From positions 1-64,000 of the forward strand of contig NZ_BBLV01000011.1 of assembly GCF_000971115.1 (NCBI RefSeq): a stretch of DNA of 64,000 nt, in the 5' to 3' direction. Numbering within the stretch: the stretch's first letter is position 1; every line of letters starts with the position of its first letter. The position numbers and the translations under genes are program-made. Shown here in pieces: positions 16,056 to 26,016 of the stretch. Source of the stretch: Demequina gelatinilytica (GTDB lineage: Bacteria; Actinomycetota; Actinomycetes; Actinomycetales; Demequinaceae). The notes beneath the pieces were generated by a model. It saw only the letters and a list, made by a program, of their open reading frames with translations. It was not told where the DNA came from and did not search any database.

Positions 16056-17249
16056 ATGACGGTCTCGCTCGGCACGCCCCTCACCCCGCACGCGACGCGC
16101 GCGCTCCTGCTCGGCTCGGGAGAGCTCGGCAAGGAGGTCGCGCTCGAGCTCATGCGCCTGGGCGCGGAGGTGATCGCGGTGGACCGCTACCCCGACGCGC
16201 CCGCGATGCAGGTGGCGCATCGGTCCCATGTCATCGACATGCTCGACGGCGCGGCGCTGCGGGCGCTTCTCGAGCAGGAGCGCCCGCACCTGGTGATCCC
16301 CGAGATCGAGGCGATCGCGACTCACGTGCTCGCCGAGGTCGAGGAGGAGGGGCTCGCGACGGTCATCCCGACGGCGCGCGCGACCATGCTCACCATGGAC
16401 CGTGAGGGCATCCGCCGGCTCGCAGCGGAGGAGCTGGGTCTGCCCACCTCGCCCTATCGCTTCGTGGACACGCGCGACGGGCTCGTGGCGGCCGTCGAGG
16501 AGCTGGGCCTGCCCGTGGTGGTGAAGCCGGTGATGTCCTCCTCCGGCAAGGGGCAGTCGGTCATCCGTGCCGCCTCCGACGTGGACGCCGCCTGGACCTA
16601 CGCCGTCCAGGGTGGGCGTGCGGGCGGCACGCGGATCATCGTCGAGGGCTTCGTCGACTTCGACTACGAGATCACGCAGCTCACGGTCCGCCACGTGGGC
16701 GGCACGTCCTACATGGCGCCCGTGGGCCATACGCAGGTGGACGGCGACTACCGCGAGTCGTGGCAGCCGCAGCCGATGTCCGAGGCCGCCTGGGCCGAGT
16801 CGCGTCGCATCGCCGGCACGGTCACCGAGGCGCTGGGAGGCCGCGGCGTCTTCGGGGTCGAGCTGTTCGTGCGCGGCGACGAGGTGATCTTCTCCGAGGT
16901 CTCGCCCCGGCCGCATGACACGGGTTTGGTGACGCTCGCCTCGCAGGATCTCAGCGAGTTCGCGCTGCACGCGCGCGCCGTGCTCGGGCTGCCCGTGCCC
17001 GCGGTGCTGGAGCTCGGGCCGTCCGCCTCGTGCGCGGTGCTGGCCGAGGGCTCCGGCGTCCCCGTGTTCTCCGGTGTGGACGATGCGCTGGCGACGCCGG
17101 GCACCGACCTGCGCCTGTTCGGCAAGCCCCGCGTCGACGGGCGTCGCCGCGTCGCCGTCACCGTGGCACGCGGCGAGGACGTGGACGATGCCCGGGCCAA
17201 GGCGCGCGCGGCGGCCGCGGCGCTGCGGATCGAGCTGGCGCAGGGCTGA
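16056..17249 (+). CDS. purT: Formate-dependent phosphoribosylglycinamide formyltransferase (GAR transformylase 2)
   Basis: 397 aa, normal length for PurT. N-terminal [20 protein letters not shown] (residues ~12-31) is the GAR-binding PurT/PurK-type motif. The ATP-grasp domain follows with [15 protein letters not shown] (residues ~152-166), [13 protein letters not shown] and [36 protein letters not shown] distinguishes PurT from PurK. It makes formyl-GAR from GAR, formate and ATP, bypassing folate-dependent PurN. A weak -10 GAGGAT at 16044-16049 lies 6 nt before ATG 16056. Confidence 0.93.
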   Translation: MTVSLGTPLTPHATRALLLGSGELGKEVALELMRLGAEVIAVDRYPDAPAMQVAHRSHVIDMLDGAALRALLEQERPHLVIPEIEAIATHVLAEVEEEGLATVIPTARATMLTMDREGIRRLAAEELGLPTSPYRFVDTRDGLVAAVEELGLPVVVKPVMSSSGKGQSVIRAASDVDAAWTYAVQGGRAGGTRIIVEGFVDFDYEITQLTVRHVGGTSYMAPVGHTQVDGDYRESWQPQPMSEAAWAESRRIAGTVTEALGGRGVFGVELFVRGDEVIFSEVSPRPHDTGLVTLASQDLSEFALHARAVLGLPVPAVLELGPSASCAVLAEGSGVPVFSGVDDALATPGTDLRLFGKPRVDGRRRVAVTVARGEDVDDARAKARAAAAALRIELAQG

Positions 17250-17288
17250 TGCGCGGCTCCGGCGCGATCGCTTGGTAGCGTCGCTCGG

Positions 17289-18185
17289 GTGACCCAAGCG
17301 ACGCTGCAGGTACAGGAGCTCACGCACGACTTCGGAGACAGGCGCGCCCTCGACGGCGTGTCCTTCGAGGTGCGTCCGGGGAGGCTGACGGGATTCGTGG
17401 GCGCCAACGGCGCCGGCAAGACCACCACCATGCGGGCGATCGTCGGGGTGCTCGCTCCCGATGCGGGCCGCGTGACCTTCCGCGGCGAGCCCATGAACCT
17501 CGATGTCCGTCGGCGCATCGGCTACATGCCGGAGGAGCGCGGCCTGTACCCCAAGATGAAGGTCGCGGAGCAGCTCGTCTACCTCGCGCGCATCCTCGGC
17601 GTGGAGCGGGCGACCGCGCAGGCCCGGGCGACCGAGCTTCTCGAGGCGCTCGGGCTCGCCGACCGCGCGGAGGACATGCTTCACACGCTGTCGCTCGGCA
17701 ACCAGCAGAGGGTCCAGGTCGCCGCCGCGCTGATCCACGAACCGGACCTGCTCATCCTCGACGAGCCCTTCTCCGGGCTCGACCCGATCGCCATGGAGAC
17801 CATGGCGGCGCACCTGCGCGCACGCGCCGAGGCCGGCGTGCCGGTGCTCTTCTCGAGCCACCAGCTCGACCTGGTCGAGCGGCTCTGCGACGACCTCGTG
17901 CTCATCCATGAGGGGCAGGTCGTGGCGGCGGGCGACGCACGCGCCCTGCGCGAGGAGCGCGCCGGCCGTCGCTACCGGGTCGCCGTCGAGGGCGTCGCCG
18001 GGTGGACGCCCGCGCTCGCGGGCATGACGGTGGTCGAGGCGGGGGAGAGGACGACGCTGGTGGACCTGGACGATGCCGCGGACCCGCAGGCGCTGCTCGC
18101 CGCGGCACAGGCCGAGGGCCCGGTGAGCCACTTCTCGCGCGCCTTGCCATCCCTCGCCGATCTCTTCGCGGAGGTGGTCCGATGA
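17289..18185 (+). CDS. ABC-2 exporter ATP-binding protein
   Basis: 298 aa from GTG 17289, with TAGCGT (17276-17281) 7 nt upstream. Walker A GANGAGKTTTM (residues ~38-48), signature LSLGNQQRVQ, Walker B LLILDEPFSGLDP and switch His in SSHQLDLVE. The C-terminal ~80 residues form the DUF4162-type extension of NatA/DrrA-like exporters. Its stop overlaps the permease ATG (ATGA 18182-18185). With the next gene it forms an export system; substrate unknown. Confidence 0.92.
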   Translation: MTQATLQVQELTHDFGDRRALDGVSFEVRPGRLTGFVGANGAGKTTTMRAIVGVLAPDAGRVTFRGEPMNLDVRRRIGYMPEERGLYPKMKVAEQLVYLARILGVERATAQARATELLEALGLADRAEDMLHTLSLGNQQRVQVAAALIHEPDLLILDEPFSGLDPIAMETMAAHLRARAEAGVPVLFSSHQLDLVERLCDDLVLIHEGQVVAAGDARALREERAGRRYRVAVEGVAGWTPALAGMTVVEAGERTTLVDLDDAADPQALLAAAQAEGPVSHFSRALPSLADLFAEVVR

Positions 18186-19381
18186 ACGCCTCGCGCTCCG
18201 ACCTGATCCGGCTGGTCGCCGGTCGCGAGATCGCGGTCAAGCTCCGTGACAAGGGCTTCCTCGCCTCGACGCTCGTGTTCATCGCCGTGATCGTCATCGC
18301 GGTCGTGGTGCCCGCCCTGATCGAGGGCGACACCCCCGAGTACACGGTGGCCGCCACCGCCGAGGCACGTCCCGTCGCCGAGGCCGCCGCGGCCCTCGGC
18401 GCCGACGGGGGCCCGAGCCTGCCGACGGCGGACATCACCGTCATCGACGCGGACGACCCGGCCGCCGCCGTCTCCGACCCGGAGGTCGACTCGGCGCTCT
18501 CGCTCGACGCGGACGGCTCCGTGGTCCTCACGGCCCGCGAGGGCGTCCCGGGCGGCCTCGAGGAGCTGGTCGCCGCCGCATCGTTCTCGCTGACCGCCCA
18601 GGACGTCGCCACCGAGGCGGGCCTGAGCGCGGACCAGGTCGCGGCCCTCACGTCTCCCGCGGCTCCGCGGGTGGAGCTGCTCGAGCCCCGCCCGGACCAG
18701 CCGGTGCCGCCCGAGCTCGTCATCGTGATCTTCGGCTTCATGTTCTACTTCACGGTCCTCACCTTCGGCGTCGCGATCGCGCAGTCGGTGGTCGAGGAGA
18801 AGTCGTCGCGCGTGGTCGAGATCCTGGTGGCGGCGCTCCCGATCCGCTGGCTGCTTGCCGGCAAGGTGCTGGGCAACACCGTGATGGCGCTGGGTCAGGT
18901 GCTGCTGATCGTGGGTGCCGGGCTCCTGGGCGCGAAGGCGATCGGGAAGGGGGAGATCGTCACGCAGGTGATCGGCGTGAGCGGGTGGTTCCTCGCGTTC
19001 TTCGTGCTCGGCTTCCTCATGCTCGCGTGCCTGTGGGCCGTGGCCGGCTCGCTCGCCTCCCGCGTCGAGGAGCTGCAGTCCACCACCTTGTACATGCAGA
19101 TCGCGGTCATGGTGCCCTTCTTCGCCGCGATCCTCATCCAGGAGGAGGGCCCGCTGCGCGTCGCGCTGTCCTACTTCCCGCTCACCGCGCCGCTCCTCAT
19201 GCCCGCCCGCATCGCGACGGGCGATGCGGCCGTATGGGAGCCCTGGGTGGCGATGGGCGTGGTCGCGCTCACCGCGCTCGCGCTCGTGCGCATCGGTGCG
19301 CGGCTCTACGCGGGCTCGGTGCTCAACACCTCGGCGCGCACCAAGCTCGGTGGCGCCTGGGCGGCCGGGGGGCGCGCGTGA
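18182..19381 (+). CDS. ABC-2 family permease (NatB-like)
   Basis: 399 aa. Membrane helix 1 lies at residues ~28-48, followed by a large extracellular loop of about 140 residues (Asp/Ala-rich). About five further helices fall between residues ~180 and 385. The sequence SSRVVEILVAALPIRWLLAGKVLG is the typical motif of ABC-2_membrane_3/NatB permeases. It is translationally coupled to the ATPase gene, and its own stop overlaps the start of the following methyltransferase gene (GTGA). Confidence 0.9.
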   Translation: MNASRSDLIRLVAGREIAVKLRDKGFLASTLVFIAVIVIAVVVPALIEGDTPEYTVAATAEARPVAEAAAALGADGGPSLPTADITVIDADDPAAAVSDPEVDSALSLDADGSVVLTAREGVPGGLEELVAAASFSLTAQDVATEAGLSADQVAALTSPAAPRVELLEPRPDQPVPPELVIVIFGFMFYFTVLTFGVAIAQSVVEEKSSRVVEILVAALPIRWLLAGKVLGNTVMALGQVLLIVGAGLLGAKAIGKGEIVTQVIGVSGWFLAFFVLGFLMLACLWAVAGSLASRVEELQSTTLYMQIAVMVPFFAAILIQEEGPLRVALSYFPLTAPLLMPARIATGDAAVWEPWVAMGVVALTALALVRIGARLYAGSVLNTSARTKLGGAWAAGGRA

Positions 19382-20031
19382 GCGATGCCGACGACGGGCC
19401 GCGCTCGGACGAGGCGCCCCTCCACGGCGTAGGTCCGTGGGAAGGCCCGTGGCCCGACGACGCCCGCCTCGACCCCGAGCTCCTCGAGCACGGCGACCGT
19501 CGCAACGTGGTCGACCGCTACCGCTACTGGCGGCATGAGGCGATCGTCGCGGACCTCGACGCGCGCAGGCATCCGTTCCACGTGGCGATCGAGAACTGGC
19601 AGCACGACCTCAACATCGGATCCGTGGTGCGCACCGCGAACGCGTTCCTCGCGAGCGCGGTCCACATCGTCGGCAACCGTCGCTGGAACCGCCGCGGCGC
19701 GATGGTGACGGACCGCTACCAGCACCTCCGCCATCACCCCACGGTCGAGGACCTCGCGGCGTGGGCGACGGAGGCCGGGCTCCCGGTCATCGGCATCGAC
19801 AACCTCCCCGGCTCGGTGCCGCTCGAGACCTACGCGCTCCCGCGCGAGTGCGTGCTCGTGTTCGGCCAGGAGTCCGTGGGGCTGTCCGACGCGGTGCGCG
19901 AGGTCGCGGTCGCGACCGTGGCGATCGCGCAGTACGGCTCGACGCGGTCCATCAACGCGGGAGCCGCCGCCGCGATCGCGATGCACGCGTGGGTCGGCCG
20001 GCACGGCGACATCGCGGCGGGGCACGGCTGA
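19378..20031 (+). CDS. TrmH/SpoU family RNA methyltransferase
   Basis: 217 aa from GTG 19378, overlapping the permease stop. SPOUT motifs: NIGSVVRTANAF (motif 1, residues ~79-90), LVFGQESVGLSDAV (motif 2) and IAQYGSTRSINAGAAAAIAMHAW (motif 3, written here over several segments). The N-terminal ~60 residues are acidic and Pro-rich. These enzymes make 2'-O-methyl groups in tRNA or rRNA; the exact target cannot be assigned. Coupling to an ABC exporter is probably incidental. Confidence 0.88.
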   Translation: MSDADDGPRSDEAPLHGVGPWEGPWPDDARLDPELLEHGDRRNVVDRYRYWRHEAIVADLDARRHPFHVAIENWQHDLNIGSVVRTANAFLASAVHIVGNRRWNRRGAMVTDRYQHLRHHPTVEDLAAWATEAGLPVIGIDNLPGSVPLETYALPRECVLVFGQESVGLSDAVREVAVATVAIAQYGSTRSINAGAAAAIAMHAWVGRHGDIAAGHG

Positions 20032-20103
20032 TCGGGGGCCTCCCGCCCGGGCCCGTCGGCGCATCGTCCGTACCTGCGCGGACGGGCGGACCCAACCGGG
20101 ACC

Positions 20104-20138
20104 TTCGCCACCACCGGTGTGGCGAAATCTGACAGAAT
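20104..20138 (+). promoter_or_regulatory. fba promoter region with inverted repeat
   Basis: TTCGCCAC (20104-20111) and GTGGCGAA (20119-20126) form a perfect 8-bp inverted repeat with a 7-bp centre containing ACCGGT. A -10-like CAGAAT is at 20133-20138. The repeat covers the expected -35 position, so it is a candidate operator or activator site. Confidence 0.45.
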
Positions 20139-20176
20139 GGCTGGCGGTTCCATCCGCACAAGCTCAGGAGTTACCC

Positions 20177-21196
20177 ATGGCCATCGCCACCACCGAGTCC
20201 TACGCCGCGATGCTGGACGCCGCCAAGGCCGGCGGCTACGCGTTCCCGGCGATCAACATCACGTCGTCGTCGTCCGTCACCGCCGCCATCCAGGGCTTCG
20301 CGGAGGCCGAGTCCGACGGCATCATCCAGGTCTCCGTCGGTGGCGGTCAGTACGCCTCCGGCTCGACCATCAAGGACGCGGTCGTCGGCTCGCTCGCGCT
20401 CGCGGCCTACGCCCGCGTGGTCGCCGAGAAGTACGGCGTCACCATCGCGCTTCACACCGACCACTGCCACAAGGTCTACCTCGAGGAGTGGCTGAAGCCG
20501 CTGCTCAAGCTCGAGGCCGAGTCGATCGCCTCCGGCAACGGCCCGATCTTCAACTCGCACATGTGGGACGGCTCGTCCGTGCCGATGGAGGAGAACCTCG
20601 CGATCGCCGAGGAGCTCCTCGAGCTGTCGCAGGCCGCGGACACGATCCTCGAGATCGAGATCGGCGTCGTCGGCGGCGAGGAGGACGGCCACTCGGCCGA
20701 GGTCAACGACAAGCTCTACTCGACCCCCGAGGACGGCATCGCCACCATCGAGCGCCTCGGCCTCGGCGAGAAGGGCCGCTACATGACGGCCATGACCTTC
20801 GGCAACGTGCACGGCGCCTACAAGCCCGGTGCCGTGAAGCTGCGCCCGGAGATCCTCGGCGACATCCAGGCCGCCGCGGCCGCCAAGTTCGGCAAGGAGA
20901 AGCCGTTCGACCTCGTGTTCCACGGTGGTTCCGGCTCGACCGCCGAGGAGATCGCCACGGCCGTCTCGCACGGTGTCATCAAGATGAACATCGACACGGA
21001 CACGCAGTACGCGTACACGCGTCCCGTGGTCGACCACATGATGAAGAACTACGACGGCGTCCTCAAGGTCGACGGCGAGTGGGGCAACAAGAAGGCCTAC
21101 GACCCGCGCGCGTGGGGCAAGCTCGCCGAGGCCGGCATGGCCGCCCGCGTGGTCGAGGCCTGCCAGCAGCTCGGCTCCGCCGGCAAGAAGATCTGA
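20177..21196 (+). CDS. fbaA: Class II fructose-bisphosphate aldolase
   Basis: 339 aa. ATG 20177 follows CAGGAG (20165-20170). Zn2+ and active-site elements: TDHCHKV (residues ~94-100), EIEIGVVGGEEDGH (about 163-176), MTFGNVHGAYKPG and VFHGGSGSTAEEI near 250. This is the glycolytic and gluconeogenic aldolase. The codons are among the most biased in the window (almost no A/T third positions), as expected for a highly expressed gene. A strong terminator follows at 21213-21248. Confidence 0.96.
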   Translation: MAIATTESYAAMLDAAKAGGYAFPAINITSSSSVTAAIQGFAEAESDGIIQVSVGGGQYASGSTIKDAVVGSLALAAYARVVAEKYGVTIALHTDHCHKVYLEEWLKPLLKLEAESIASGNGPIFNSHMWDGSSVPMEENLAIAEELLELSQAADTILEIEIGVVGGEEDGHSAEVNDKLYSTPEDGIATIERLGLGEKGRYMTAMTFGNVHGAYKPGAVKLRPEILGDIQAAAAAKFGKEKPFDLVFHGGSGSTAEEIATAVSHGVIKMNIDTDTQYAYTRPVVDHMMKNYDGVLKVDGEWGNKKAYDPRAWGKLAEAGMAARVVEACQQLGSAGKKI

Positions 21197-21212
21197 ACGA
21201 ACCGTTCGTGAG

Positions 21213-21248
21213 GAAGGCCTCCGCGGTCGTGCGACCGCGGAGGCCTTC
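21213..21248 (+). terminator. Terminator of fbaA
   Basis: A perfect 16-bp stem GAAGGCCTCCGCGGTC with a GTGC loop, 16 nt after the fbaA stop. Confidence 0.85.
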
Positions 21249-21296
21249 GCACGTCCGGGGGCGATGCGCGATCAAGCCCGCATCGTCCGTGGCCGA

Positions 21297-21302
21297 TAGG
21301 CT
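21297..21302 (+). promoter_or_regulatory. purA -10 box
   Basis: TAGGCT, giving a leader of about 63 nt before ATG 21372. A GCATCGTCC motif copy (21280-21288) lies directly upstream. Confidence 0.5.
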
Positions 21303-21371
21303 TTGGTGGGCGCCGCGCGCCCTGCCAGCAAGGAAAGTCCCGGGACGCACCTGGGCGAAGGGGAGGGCACG

Positions 21372-22664
21372 ATGCCCGGAGCAGTGATCGTCGGAGCCCA
21401 GTGGGGCGACGAGGGCAAGGGCAAGGCGACCGATCTTCTCGGTTCGCGCGTCGACTACGTGGTGAAGTTCAACGGCGGCAACAACGCCGGCCACACGGTG
21501 GTCATCGGCGACCAGAAGTTCGCTCTCCACCTGCTCCCGTCCGGCATCCTCACGCCCGGATGCACGCCTGTGATCGGCAACGGCGTGGTCATCGACCTGC
21601 GCGTGCTGTTCCAGGAGCTCGACGCGCTGAACGAGCGCGGCGTCGACACGTCGGACCTGCTCGTGTCCAACGCCGCGCACCTCATCGCGCCCTACGCGCG
21701 CACGCTCGACAACGTCACGGAGCGCTTCCTGGGCAAGCGCAAGATCGGCACCACCGGTCGCGGCATCGGCCCCGCGTACGCCGACAAGATCAACCGCCTG
21801 GGCATCCGCGTGGGCGACCTGTTCGACGAGACGGTCCTGCGGGACAAGATCGAGGGCGCGCTGGTCGCGAAGAACCACCTGCTGGTCAAGGTCTACAACC
21901 GCCGGGCGATCACGGTCGACGAGGTCGCCGAGGAGCTGCTCGCGTACCGCGACCGCCTCGAGCCGCACGTCACGGACACCTCGCTGGTGCTCAACAACGC
22001 GCTCGACGAGGGTCAGAACGTCCTGTTCGAGGGCGGCCAGGCGACCATGCTCGACGTGGACCACGGCACCTACCCGTTCGTGACCTCGTCCTCCGCGACC
22101 GCGGGTGGCGCGTGCACCGGCTCGGGCGTGGGTCCCACCCGCATCGACTCCGTCATCGGCATCGCGAAGGCCTACACGACCCGTGTGGGCGAGGGCCCCA
22201 TGCCCACCGAGCTGCTCGACGAGTGGGGCGACCGCCTCCGCGACGTGGGCCACGAGTTCGGCACCACCACCGGCCGTCCGCGCCGTTGCGGCTGGTACGA
22301 CGCGGTCATCACGCGCTACGCCTCGCGCATCAACGGGCTCACCGACATCGTGCTCACCAAGCTCGACGTGCTCACGGGCATCGAGGAGATCCCGGTCTGC
22401 GTCGCCTACGACGTCGACGGGGTGCGCCACCAGGACCTGCCGCTCGACCAGGCGGCCTTCGCCGCCGCGACGCCCGTCTACGAGAACTTCCCCGGGTGGA
22501 CCGAGGACATCTCGGGCTGCCGCGAGTTCTCGGATCTGCCCAAGAACGCCCAGGACTACGTCAAGGCGATCGAGGCGCTGTCGGGCTGCCGCATCTCGAC
22601 CATCGGTGTGGGCCCGGGTCGCGACGAGATCATCCAGATCAACGACCTCCTGCACGCGCGCTGA
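21372..22664 (+). CDS. purA: Adenylosuccinate synthetase
   Basis: 430 aa, normal length. GTP-binding P-loop-like [13 protein letters not shown] (residues ~11-23), NNAGHT at about 36-41, and [14 protein letters not shown] near 128-141. [13 protein letters not shown] and LTKLDVLTG lie in the C-terminal half. ATG 21372 follows GGGAGGG. It converts IMP and aspartate to adenylosuccinate, the branch to AMP. The last 240 bp before the next gene hold a repeat unit and a good promoter. Confidence 0.97.
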   Translation: MPGAVIVGAQWGDEGKGKATDLLGSRVDYVVKFNGGNNAGHTVVIGDQKFALHLLPSGILTPGCTPVIGNGVVIDLRVLFQELDALNERGVDTSDLLVSNAAHLIAPYARTLDNVTERFLGKRKIGTTGRGIGPAYADKINRLGIRVGDLFDETVLRDKIEGALVAKNHLLVKVYNRRAITVDEVAEELLAYRDRLEPHVTDTSLVLNNALDEGQNVLFEGGQATMLDVDHGTYPFVTSSSATAGGACTGSGVGPTRIDSVIGIAKAYTTRVGEGPMPTELLDEWGDRLRDVGHEFGTTTGRPRRCGWYDAVITRYASRINGLTDIVLTKLDVLTGIEEIPVCVAYDVDGVRHQDLPLDQAAFAAATPVYENFPGWTEDISGCREFSDLPKNAQDYVKAIEALSGCRISTIGVGPGRDEIIQINDLLHAR

Positions 22665-22713
22665 CCCCCGCCTCCGCCTCCACCCCTCCCACCACGCCGC
22701 CGCCTTCACGTCT

Positions 22714-22775
22714 CCGTTCCGCAAGTGGTGGACCTTGGTCGGTTCCTGGAGGTTCGTGCGCCGCAGCGGTAGGTG
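22714..22775 (+). repeat. Single intergenic repeat unit (family 1, copy 3)
   Basis: AAGTGGT at 22723 and CAGCGGT at 22764 are 41 bp apart, with TTGGTCGGTTCC between. It matches the units at 4636 and 42117. Confidence 0.7.
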
Positions 22776-22806
22776 AGCGTCGCTCGAGCCCCGCTGAAGG
22801 CTCCCC

Positions 22807-22835
22807 TTGCATAAGGCGCAAAACGGGCATAGCGT
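22807..22835 (+). promoter_or_regulatory. Promoter of the secreted-protein gene
   Basis: TTGCAT (22807-22812), a 17-bp spacer and TAGCGT (22830-22835). This is one of the best matches to a sigma-70-type promoter in the window. The leader of about 65 nt contains a small CCGGGA/TCCCGG hairpin. Confidence 0.65.
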
Positions 22836-22906
22836 CACATCCGGGACCGAGGAATCCCGGCGGAGCTTCAGAGGGGGGCGCCGCGCATTCACACTGAGGG
22901 GCTTCA

Positions 22907-23422
22907 ATGATGAAGAAGATTCTTGCGACCCTGTTCGCCGGTGCGCTGCTCGTGGTCGGGACCGCTGGGGGAGCGTCGGCGTACGACCCCTACCCGGTCG
23001 ATCCCGAGAACTACACCGCCGAGACCGGCTGGGGCGCCGGCTGCGGCTTCACCGGTGCGAACTGGGCGATGTACTTCACCGACGGCTGCACCAAGATCAT
23101 CGCCGGCAACCCGAAGAAGTCGGAGAACAACGTCGGCTCCATCGAGATCAAGCCGAACGGCGACGGCACCGTGACGGTGGTCGTCGACCTCAACGAGGCG
23201 AAGGCGGCGTTCGCGGACCCGCTCAAGCTGCACATCCTGTACTCGGACACCGCGCCGACCGTGAAGAACCCGGCCCCGGGACAGTTCCCCATCAACGTCG
23301 AGAAGCTGGTCGAGGGCGTCGACTACAAGTTCTACGACAACGTGTGGCAGCGGGTCGAGGTCTACAACGTCCCCGAGTCGAACTACTACGCGGTCCACGC
23401 GGACCTGCTGGTCAAGAACTAG
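22907..23422 (+). CDS. Secreted protein of unknown function
   Basis: 171 aa. A classical signal peptide (MMKKILATLFAGALLVVGTA, then GGASA, cleavage before YDPYP, residue ~26) is followed by a mature domain of about 146 residues. That domain has two cysteines (in GAGCGF and TDGCTK), many Asn, Lys and Tyr residues, and predicted beta strands such as GTVTVVVDL. There is no sortase or lipobox signal. The Asn/Lys content is clearly higher than in neighbouring proteins. GAGGGG precedes ATG 22907; ATG 22910 is an alternative. A strong promoter and terminator surround it, so it is a single-gene unit that may be well expressed. I do not recognise a family. Confidence 0.72.
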   Translation: MMKKILATLFAGALLVVGTAGGASAYDPYPVDPENYTAETGWGAGCGFTGANWAMYFTDGCTKIIAGNPKKSENNVGSIEIKPNGDGTVTVVVDLNEAKAAFADPLKLHILYSDTAPTVKNPAPGQFPINVEKLVEGVDYKFYDNVWQRVEVYNVPESNYYAVHADLLVKN

Positions 23423-23440
23423 CCGCCGCTCAGCACCGTT

Positions 23441-23472
23441 CGAGGGCCGCGTCCATCCGGGCGCGGCCCTCG
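23441..23472 (+). terminator. Terminator of the secreted-protein gene
   Basis: An 11-bp stem CGAGGGCCGCG/CGCGGCCCTCG with a 10-nt loop, 19 nt after the stop. Confidence 0.8.
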
Positions 23473-23523
23473 CGCGCCGCCCGCATCTCCCTGCGGCGAT
23501 GCTCCGCCGCTAGGCTCGCGCCC

Positions 23524-23754
23524 ATGAGGGCCGGAGAGCGGCGGTCTCGGGTGGCGCGTGCGGTGCCGATCGTGCTGCTCGGTGCCGTGCTCGCCGCCGG
23601 CGCGTGGTGGATCCTCGTCCCCCACGGGTCGGGGGTCGAACGTGAGATCGCCGAGCGGTACCTCGACCTGGACGCCGCGTACGACTACCGCTACGCGACC
23701 GTCTCGGCCACAGAGGACGGCGTCCGCCTCCGCATCGGCCTGATCGAGGGCTGA
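23524..23754 (+). CDS. Small single-pass membrane protein
   Basis: 76 aa. TAGGCT at 23511-23516 lies 7 nt before ATG 23524, so it is a leaderless gene. An Arg-rich N-terminus and one membrane helix (VPIVLLGAVLAAGAWWILV, residues ~14-32) precede a small outer domain with EREIAERYLDLDAAYDYRY. It lies 26 nt before purD. No family recognised. Confidence 0.6.
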   Translation: MRAGERRSRVARAVPIVLLGAVLAAGAWWILVPHGSGVEREIAERYLDLDAAYDYRYATVSATEDGVRLRIGLIEG

Positions 23755-23780
23755 GCCCGGCACCGCCTAGACTCGCCTGC

Positions 23781-25079
23781 GTGATCATCCTCCTGGTCGG
23801 CACCGGCGCGCGCGAGCACGCCCTCGCCCGCGCACTGTCCCTCGACCCCGCCGTCACGCAGCTGCACGCGGCGCCAGGCAACCCCGGCATCGCGACGCTC
23901 GCCACCGTGGACGGCACCCCGGTCACCCTCCACGGTGTCGATGCCCTCGACCCCGTCGCCGTCGCCTCGCTCGCGGGTGCGGTCAAGGCGGACCTCGTGG
24001 TGGTCGGGCCCGAGGCGCCGCTGGTCGCGGGTGTCGCGGACGCCGTGCGCGGCACCGGCATCCCCGTCTTCGGACCCAGCGGCAAGGCCGCGATGCTCGA
24101 GGGTTCGAAGGCCTTCGCCAAGGAGGTCATGGCCGCGGCCAACGTGCCGACCGCCGAGCCTCGCGTGTGCCGCACGTCCGCCGAGCTCGAGGACGCGCTC
24201 GACACCTTCGGTGCCCCCCACGTGGTGAAGGACGACGGCCTCGCAGCCGGCAAGGGGGTCGTGGTGACCTCCGACCGCAGGTCCGCGGTCGAGCATGGCG
24301 AGGCGATCATCGACGCGGGTGGCGTGGTGGTCATCGAGGACTTCCTCGACGGCCCGGAGGTCAGCCTCTTCTGCCTGTGCGACGGCGAGACCGTGGTCCC
24401 GCTCCAGCCGGCCCAGGACTTCAAGCGCGCCCTCGACGCGGACCAGGGCCCCAACACGGGCGGCATGGGTGCGTACTCGCCGCTGCCGTGGGCGCCCGCG
24501 GACCTGGTCGAGGAGGTGGTCCGCGAGGTCGCGCAGCCCACCGTCGACGAGATGGCCCGGCGCGGCACGCCCTTCATCGGCGTCCTCTACTGCGGGCTCG
24601 CGCTCACGTCAAAGGGCACGCGCGTGGTCGAGTTCAACGCGCGCTTCGGCGACCCCGAGACGCAGGTGGTGCTCGCACGCCTCGCGACCCCGCTCGCCGG
24701 TGTGCTCCTCGCCGCGGCGCAGGGGCGCCTGAGCGAGATCGCGCCTCTCGCATGGCGGGACGATGCCGCGGTCACCGTGGTGGTCGCGGCGCAGAACTAC
24801 CCGGACGCCCCGCGCAAGGGCGACCCCATCACCGGCATCGACGAGGCCGAGCAGGTCGAGACCGTGCACGTGCTGCACGCCGGCACCACGCTCGATCACC
24901 GCGGCACGCTGCTGTCGAACGGCGGGCGCGTGCTGTCGGTGACGGCGCTCGGCGACAGCCTCGCCGAGGCCCGCGAGCGTGCGTACGCAGGCGTCGACCG
25001 CATCGTGCTCCCTGGAAGCCACCACCGCCGAGACATCGCCGCGCGCGCCGCCGCCGGCGAGGACCTTCTGGAGGCCTGA
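23781..25079 (+). CDS. purD: Phosphoribosylamine-glycine ligase
   Basis: 432 aa from GTG 23781, with TAGACT (23768-23773) 7 nt upstream. N-terminal [23 protein letters not shown] near residue 76, ATP-grasp [13 protein letters not shown] (residues ~151-163), [17 protein letters not shown] and [13 protein letters not shown]. It makes GAR from phosphoribosylamine, glycine and ATP. The product is the substrate of PurT encoded 7 kb upstream. The stop overlaps purC (TGATG). Confidence 0.97.
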   Translation: MIILLVGTGAREHALARALSLDPAVTQLHAAPGNPGIATLATVDGTPVTLHGVDALDPVAVASLAGAVKADLVVVGPEAPLVAGVADAVRGTGIPVFGPSGKAAMLEGSKAFAKEVMAAANVPTAEPRVCRTSAELEDALDTFGAPHVVKDDGLAAGKGVVVTSDRRSAVEHGEAIIDAGGVVVIEDFLDGPEVSLFCLCDGETVVPLQPAQDFKRALDADQGPNTGGMGAYSPLPWAPADLVEEVVREVAQPTVDEMARRGTPFIGVLYCGLALTSKGTRVVEFNARFGDPETQVVLARLATPLAGVLLAAAQGRLSEIAPLAWRDDAAVTVVVAAQNYPDAPRKGDPITGIDEAEQVETVHVLHAGTTLDHRGTLLSNGGRVLSVTALGDSLAEARERAYAGVDRIVLPGSHHRRDIAARAAAGEDLLEA

Positions 25080-25975
25080 TGCCCGGCCACGCCACCCCGC
25101 CCACCCACCTCGAGCTCGAGGGCTGGCGCCACGTCTACAGCGGCAAGGTCCGCGACCTCTACGCGCCGGTCGGGGAGCACCCGCGCGGCGACGTGGTGCT
25201 CGTGGTGGCCTCCGACCGCATCAGCGCGTACGACTGGGTGCTGCCCACCGAGATCCCCGGCAAGGGTGGCATCCTCACAGGCCTGAGCCTGTGGTGGTTC
25301 GACCAGGTGATCGACATCGTCCAGAACCACACCGTCGAGGCGCCGGTGCCGGCGGAGGTCCAGGGGCGCGCGATGGTGTGCAAGCGCCTCGACATGTTCC
25401 CCGTCGAGTGCGTCGCTCGCGGCTACCTCACCGGCTCCGGCCTGGTCGAGTACAACGAGAGCGGCACGGTGTGCGGGATCCCGCTGCCTGCGGGGCTGGT
25501 GGACGGCTCGCGCCTGCCCGAGCCGATCTTCACCCCGGCCACCAAGGCCGAGGTGGGCGAGCACGACGAGAACGTCGACTTCGACTCCGTGGTCGCGCTC
25601 ATCGGCCTCGAGGACGCGAGCGCGCTGCGCGACCTCACGCTTGCGCTGTACACGCGCGCCCACGAGATCGCCGCCGCCAAGGGGATCATCCTCGCGGACA
25701 CCAAGTTCGAGTTCGGCCGCGACGGCTCGGGCGCGATCATCCTCGGCGACGAGGTCCTCACCCCCGACAGCTCCCGCTTCTGGCCGGCGTCTGAATGGGA
25801 GCCGGGCCACGCGCAGCCGAGCTACGACAAGCAGTTCGTGCGCGACTGGCTCACCTCGCCCGAGTCCGGGTGGGACAAGAAGTCGGACGTTCCTCCGCCG
25901 GCGCTTCCCGACGACGTGGTCGAGCGCACCCGGGGCCGCTACCTCGAGGCCTTCGACCGCCTGGCGAAGCACTGA
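25079..25975 (+). CDS. purC: SAICAR synthase
   Basis: 298 aa. YSGKVRDLY near the N-terminus (residues ~19-27), [12 protein letters not shown] (about 42-53), [26 protein letters not shown] and ADTKFEFG followed by [14 protein letters not shown]. It is the longer yeast-like PurC form usual in actinobacteria. It couples CAIR and aspartate to give SAICAR. Translation is coupled to purD by a 1-nt overlap. Confidence 0.96.
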   Translation: MPGHATPPTHLELEGWRHVYSGKVRDLYAPVGEHPRGDVVLVVASDRISAYDWVLPTEIPGKGGILTGLSLWWFDQVIDIVQNHTVEAPVPAEVQGRAMVCKRLDMFPVECVARGYLTGSGLVEYNESGTVCGIPLPAGLVDGSRLPEPIFTPATKAEVGEHDENVDFDSVVALIGLEDASALRDLTLALYTRAHEIAAAKGIILADTKFEFGRDGSGAIILGDEVLTPDSSRFWPASEWEPGHAQPSYDKQFVRDWLTSPESGWDKKSDVPPPALPDDVVERTRGRYLEAFDRLAKH

Positions 25976-26016
25976 CGGCACCGTCGGGCGCACCGACCCA
26001 ACGAAACGCCGACGGC

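Noticed and set aside
16056..17249. PurK as an alternative identity for the ATP-grasp protein
   Set aside because: The [17 protein letters not shown] segment, the length and the N-terminal GSGELGKE motif fit PurT; no purE is adjacent.
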